A stretch of DNA of 9,870 nt from the NCBI GenBank assembly GCA_947302865.1, contig CAMYWS010000028.1:1-9870 (forward strand), written 5' to 3'. The stretch comes from an uncultured Clostridia bacterium. Lineage in GTDB: Bacteria; Bacillota_A; Clostridia; Christensenellales; CAG-138. The notes beneath the pieces are model-generated. The model was not told the DNA's origin and ran no database searches. It saw nothing but the letters and a program-made list of their open reading frames with translations. The position numbers and the translations under genes are program-made. Positions within the stretch are counted from its first letter, which is position 1; each line of letters starts with the position of its first letter. Of this stretch, positions 8,386 through 9,870 are shown piece after piece.

Positions 8386-8414
8386 ATCATATCACTTTGT
8401 GTTTTTCTTGTCAA
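8386..8414 (-). promoter_or_regulatory. Strong sigma-70 promoter of the pyrG operon
   Basis: On the minus strand a perfect TTGACA (8414-8409) is followed after exactly 17 bases by TATGAT (8391-8386), with a TG two bases upstream of the -10 (extended -10). The predicted start is near 8378-8380, giving a leader of about 170 bases before pyrG. An A-rich stretch precedes the -35. A second, weaker overlapping pair, TTGCTC (8386-8381) and TATATA (8363-8358), also has 17-base spacing and could give a shorter transcript. Confidence 0.8.
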
Positions 8415-8451
8415 GTGTTTTTTTTTATTTTTTGCTGCTCGATTTTCATGT

Positions 8452-8627
8452 CTTATCGGCGGATTCCCTTCGGAACCGGTCGCCTATATCAACGAGAGCC
8501 TCTATGAGGAGCTTTCACTTTCGACGCTCGCCGCCGCTATACGCGCAGCGTTTCTCAGATCAGTCGCTCGTTCCGTGACGCGTCCGCATTACCGGAAACA
8601 GAACAAGAAACCGAAGCACAAGATTGA
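8452..8627 (+). pseudogene. Frameshifted remnant of an AraC-type helix-turn-helix regulator
   Basis: One plus-strand frame reads LIGGFPSEPV then AYINESLYEELSLSTLAA (8482-8535), the pattern that opens the first DNA-binding helix pair of AraC/XylS regulators. From 8538 the match continues in another frame as YTRSVSQISRSFRDASALP, which lines up with the family pattern S-x-S-x-[IL]-S-R-x-F-[KR]. Restoring one base near 8536-8537 would join them. The second frame stops at 8625-8627, ten bases before the hairpin at 8637. Neither the N-terminal sensor domain nor the second helix-turn-helix is visible, and there is no start with a ribosome site. This looks like the decayed 3' part of a regulator once encoded here. 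The family call comes from pattern matching by eye only. Confidence 0.45.
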
Positions 8628-8636
8628 ACAGCAATC

Positions 8637-8667
8637 GAGCCGCAGATTATTCTGCGGCTTGATTTTT
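8637..8667 (+). terminator. Rho-independent terminator
   Basis: A nine-base perfect stem, AGCCGCAGA against TCTGCGGCT with loop TTAT, is followed by TGATTTTT on the plus strand. It suits the end of the broken AraC-type gene. On the minus strand the stem is followed by TCGATTGC, with few T bases, so it would be only a weak terminator for the permease gene, whose stop is at 8674. Confidence 0.65.
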
Positions 8668-8673
8668 GGGAAT

Positions 8674-9585
8674 TCACAGAACAAGATTCACGAACAGCCC
8701 CGACACAAGCGAAAACAGCATGACAAAGCCGAAATACAGTAAGAACCGCTTCCATCCCATACAGATCTTCAACGCGCCGAGATTTGTAATCTTCGTGGCG
8801 GGGCCGGTGATCATGAACGCTGCCGCGCTGCCGAGACGCATCCCTTCCGCAAGCCACTGCCTGAGAAGCGGGATCGTGCCTCCTCCGCAGGCATACAGCG
8901 GAACGCCGATCGTCGCCGCCATCAGCACGCCCCACGCCTCGTTACCGCCGAACAGGCGCACCATCGCATCCTGCGGCATGTATCGCTGAAACAGCGCGGA
9001 CAGCAGTACGCCAAGCAGGAAATACAGGCCGGTCGCCTTGACATTGCGCCAAAGGTTCAGAAGATAACGCGCCAAAAGATTCGGATGTGTGTCACGGCTT
9101 TCACGCTCTGCAAAGCCATCGAAATTGAAAAACGGGTTTTTACGGTAAAAGACGTGTACCAGGATTCCGGCCGCGCAGCCGCAAAGGAAGCAGGCAGCGA
9201 TCCGCACCGCGAGCGCTGCCGGACCGAGTGCCGCGCTGTATACGATAAGCTGCGGATTCAGCAGGATCGACGCCATCATAAACGCGGCGAGCCAATCCTC
9301 CCGCATCCCCTGTTTTCGGAACGACGCCGCAATCGGAATCGTCCCGTACATGCAAAGCGGAGAGGCGATCCCAAGCAGGCACGCCGGAACGATGCCCAGC
9401 AGCCCCCATTTTTTGCCCTGCATTTTGCCAAACAGTCCATGAATTTTATCCTTCACGAACACCGAGATCAGAGAGCCGATCGCCATGCCGAGCACCCAGT
9501 ACCAAAAGATCTGCCGTAATTGCAGGTCAAAGTAGTACCAAATATAGACGGCTTCCCGTCGAAGGATTGCCCATAGATTATCCAT
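8674..9585 (-). CDS. Predicted permease, DUF318/UPF0718 family
   Basis: This 303-residue protein is an integral membrane protein with about eight hydrophobic segments, roughly at 27-45, 60-80, 96-118, 122-146, 184-200, 215-235, 250-270 and 280-301. A charged loop (about 147-182) separates two halves. Each half carries a related motif: SPLCMYGTIPIAASFRKQG (75-93, Cys78) and YACGGGTIPLLRQWLAEG (231-248, Cys233), followed by MITGPATKITNLGALK (258-273). These features match the predicted permease family that includes the ArsP organoarsenical exporter and a heavy-metal efflux member. The substrate cannot be read from the sequence; the paired cysteines suggest a thiophilic metal or metalloid compound, which is inference. 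The ATG overlaps the upstream DUF362 stop by 8 bases and has no clear ribosome site, so translation is probably coupled. Confidence 0.85.
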   Translation of the reverse strand: MDNLWAILRREAVYIWYYFDLQLRQIFWYWVLGMAIGSLISVFVKDKIHGLFGKMQGKKWGLLGIVPACLLGIASPLCMYGTIPIAASFRKQGMREDWLAAFMMASILLNPQLIVYSAALGPAALAVRIAACFLCGCAAGILVHVFYRKNPFFNFDGFAERESRDTHPNLLARYLLNLWRNVKATGLYFLLGVLLSALFQRYMPQDAMVRLFGGNEAWGVLMAATIGVPLYACGGGTIPLLRQWLAEGMRLGSAAAFMITGPATKITNLGALKICMGWKRFLLYFGFVMLFSLVSGLFVNLVL

Positions 9586-9870
9586 CGATATCGATCAGGG
9601 TGTAGGTGCGGCTTCCGAGGCCGATCTTTTCCGCATGTTCGAGCGTATGGATGCCGTGCTGCCGTTCGATGCGGCGGACGAGCGACGCGCTGTCCGGCGC
9701 GGCATAGACAAGATCGATGCAGGCCTGATCCAGCGCGACCGGATCAAATGATGCTAAAATGCCGATGTCATGCATATCCGGCTCGGCCGGATTGCCGTCG
9801 CAGTCGCAGTCCACGGAAAGCCGGTTCATCACATTGATGTAGATGATATGGTCCGCTCCGACATGATCGC
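9578..9870 (-). CDS. DUF362 domain protein, C-terminal part, cut by window edge
   Basis: The frame is open from the right edge to the TAA at 9578, about 96 residues. A start at GTG 9832 or ATG 9829 is unlikely because the residues before it (HIIYINV) continue a conserved family stretch. The fragment reads NRLSVDCDCDGNPAEPDM, then HDIGILASFDPVALDQACID, and ends with HTLEHAEKIGLGSRTY. This matches the C-terminal half of DUF362 proteins, found in many anaerobes, some of which carry ferredoxin-type iron-sulfur sites. Cys residues in the VDCDC stretch could bind a metal or cluster. Family members lack a well-settled function. It overlaps the permease gene, suggesting one transcription unit. The N-terminal part lies outside the window. 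Confidence 0.85.
   Translation of the reverse strand, partial: DHVGADHIIYINVMNRLSVDCDCDGNPAEPDMHDIGILASFDPVALDQACIDLVYAAPDSASLVRRIERQHGIHTLEHAEKIGLGSRTYTLIDIDG

Noticed and set aside
8555..8935. A 126-codon minus-strand frame crossing the permease 3' end and the terminator
   Set aside because: It overlaps the well-supported permease in another frame and runs through the hairpin; no motif recognised.

Overview
The window comes from a bacterial chromosome, most likely an anaerobic member of the Bacillota (Clostridia). This is inferred from a 443-residue alpha-type glutamine synthetase close to the Bacillus form, LL-diaminopimelate aminotransferase (DapL), a DUF362 protein next to a DUF318-type permease, strong AGGAGG-like ribosome binding sites and a moderately GC-rich sequence. 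All intact genes lie on the minus strand, so transcription runs from high to low coordinates.

Right side (9870 to 8674): the 3' end of a DUF362 protein overlaps by 8 bases a complete multi-pass membrane permease of the DUF318/UPF0718 type. Then comes a stretch of about 450 bases without an intact gene (8673 to 8212). It holds a broken plus-strand remnant of an AraC-type DNA-binding domain, a hairpin terminator just after it, a near-consensus minus-strand promoter at 8386-8414, and a leader with a terminator-like hairpin in front of pyrG.

Main block (8211 to the left edge): six genes run in the order pyrG, glnA, dapF, dapL, guaA, glmS. Gaps are very small: 4-base ATGA overlaps at pyrG/glnA and dapF/dapL, 19 bases at glnA/dapF, 18 at dapL/guaA and 78 at guaA/glmS. 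The glmS gene runs off the left edge and also has a possible promoter of its own.

The block has a clear metabolic logic. GlnA makes glutamine. PyrG (CTP), GuaA (GMP) and GlmS (glucosamine-6-phosphate) are all glutamine amidotransferases that spend it. DapL uses glutamate as amino donor to make LL-diaminopimelate, which DapF turns into the meso form. The operon therefore joins nitrogen assimilation to nucleotide supply and to two peptidoglycan precursors (amino sugar and meso-DAP). Each enzyme is well known; the grouping, the pyrG leader and the AraC remnant are the parts worth a second look.
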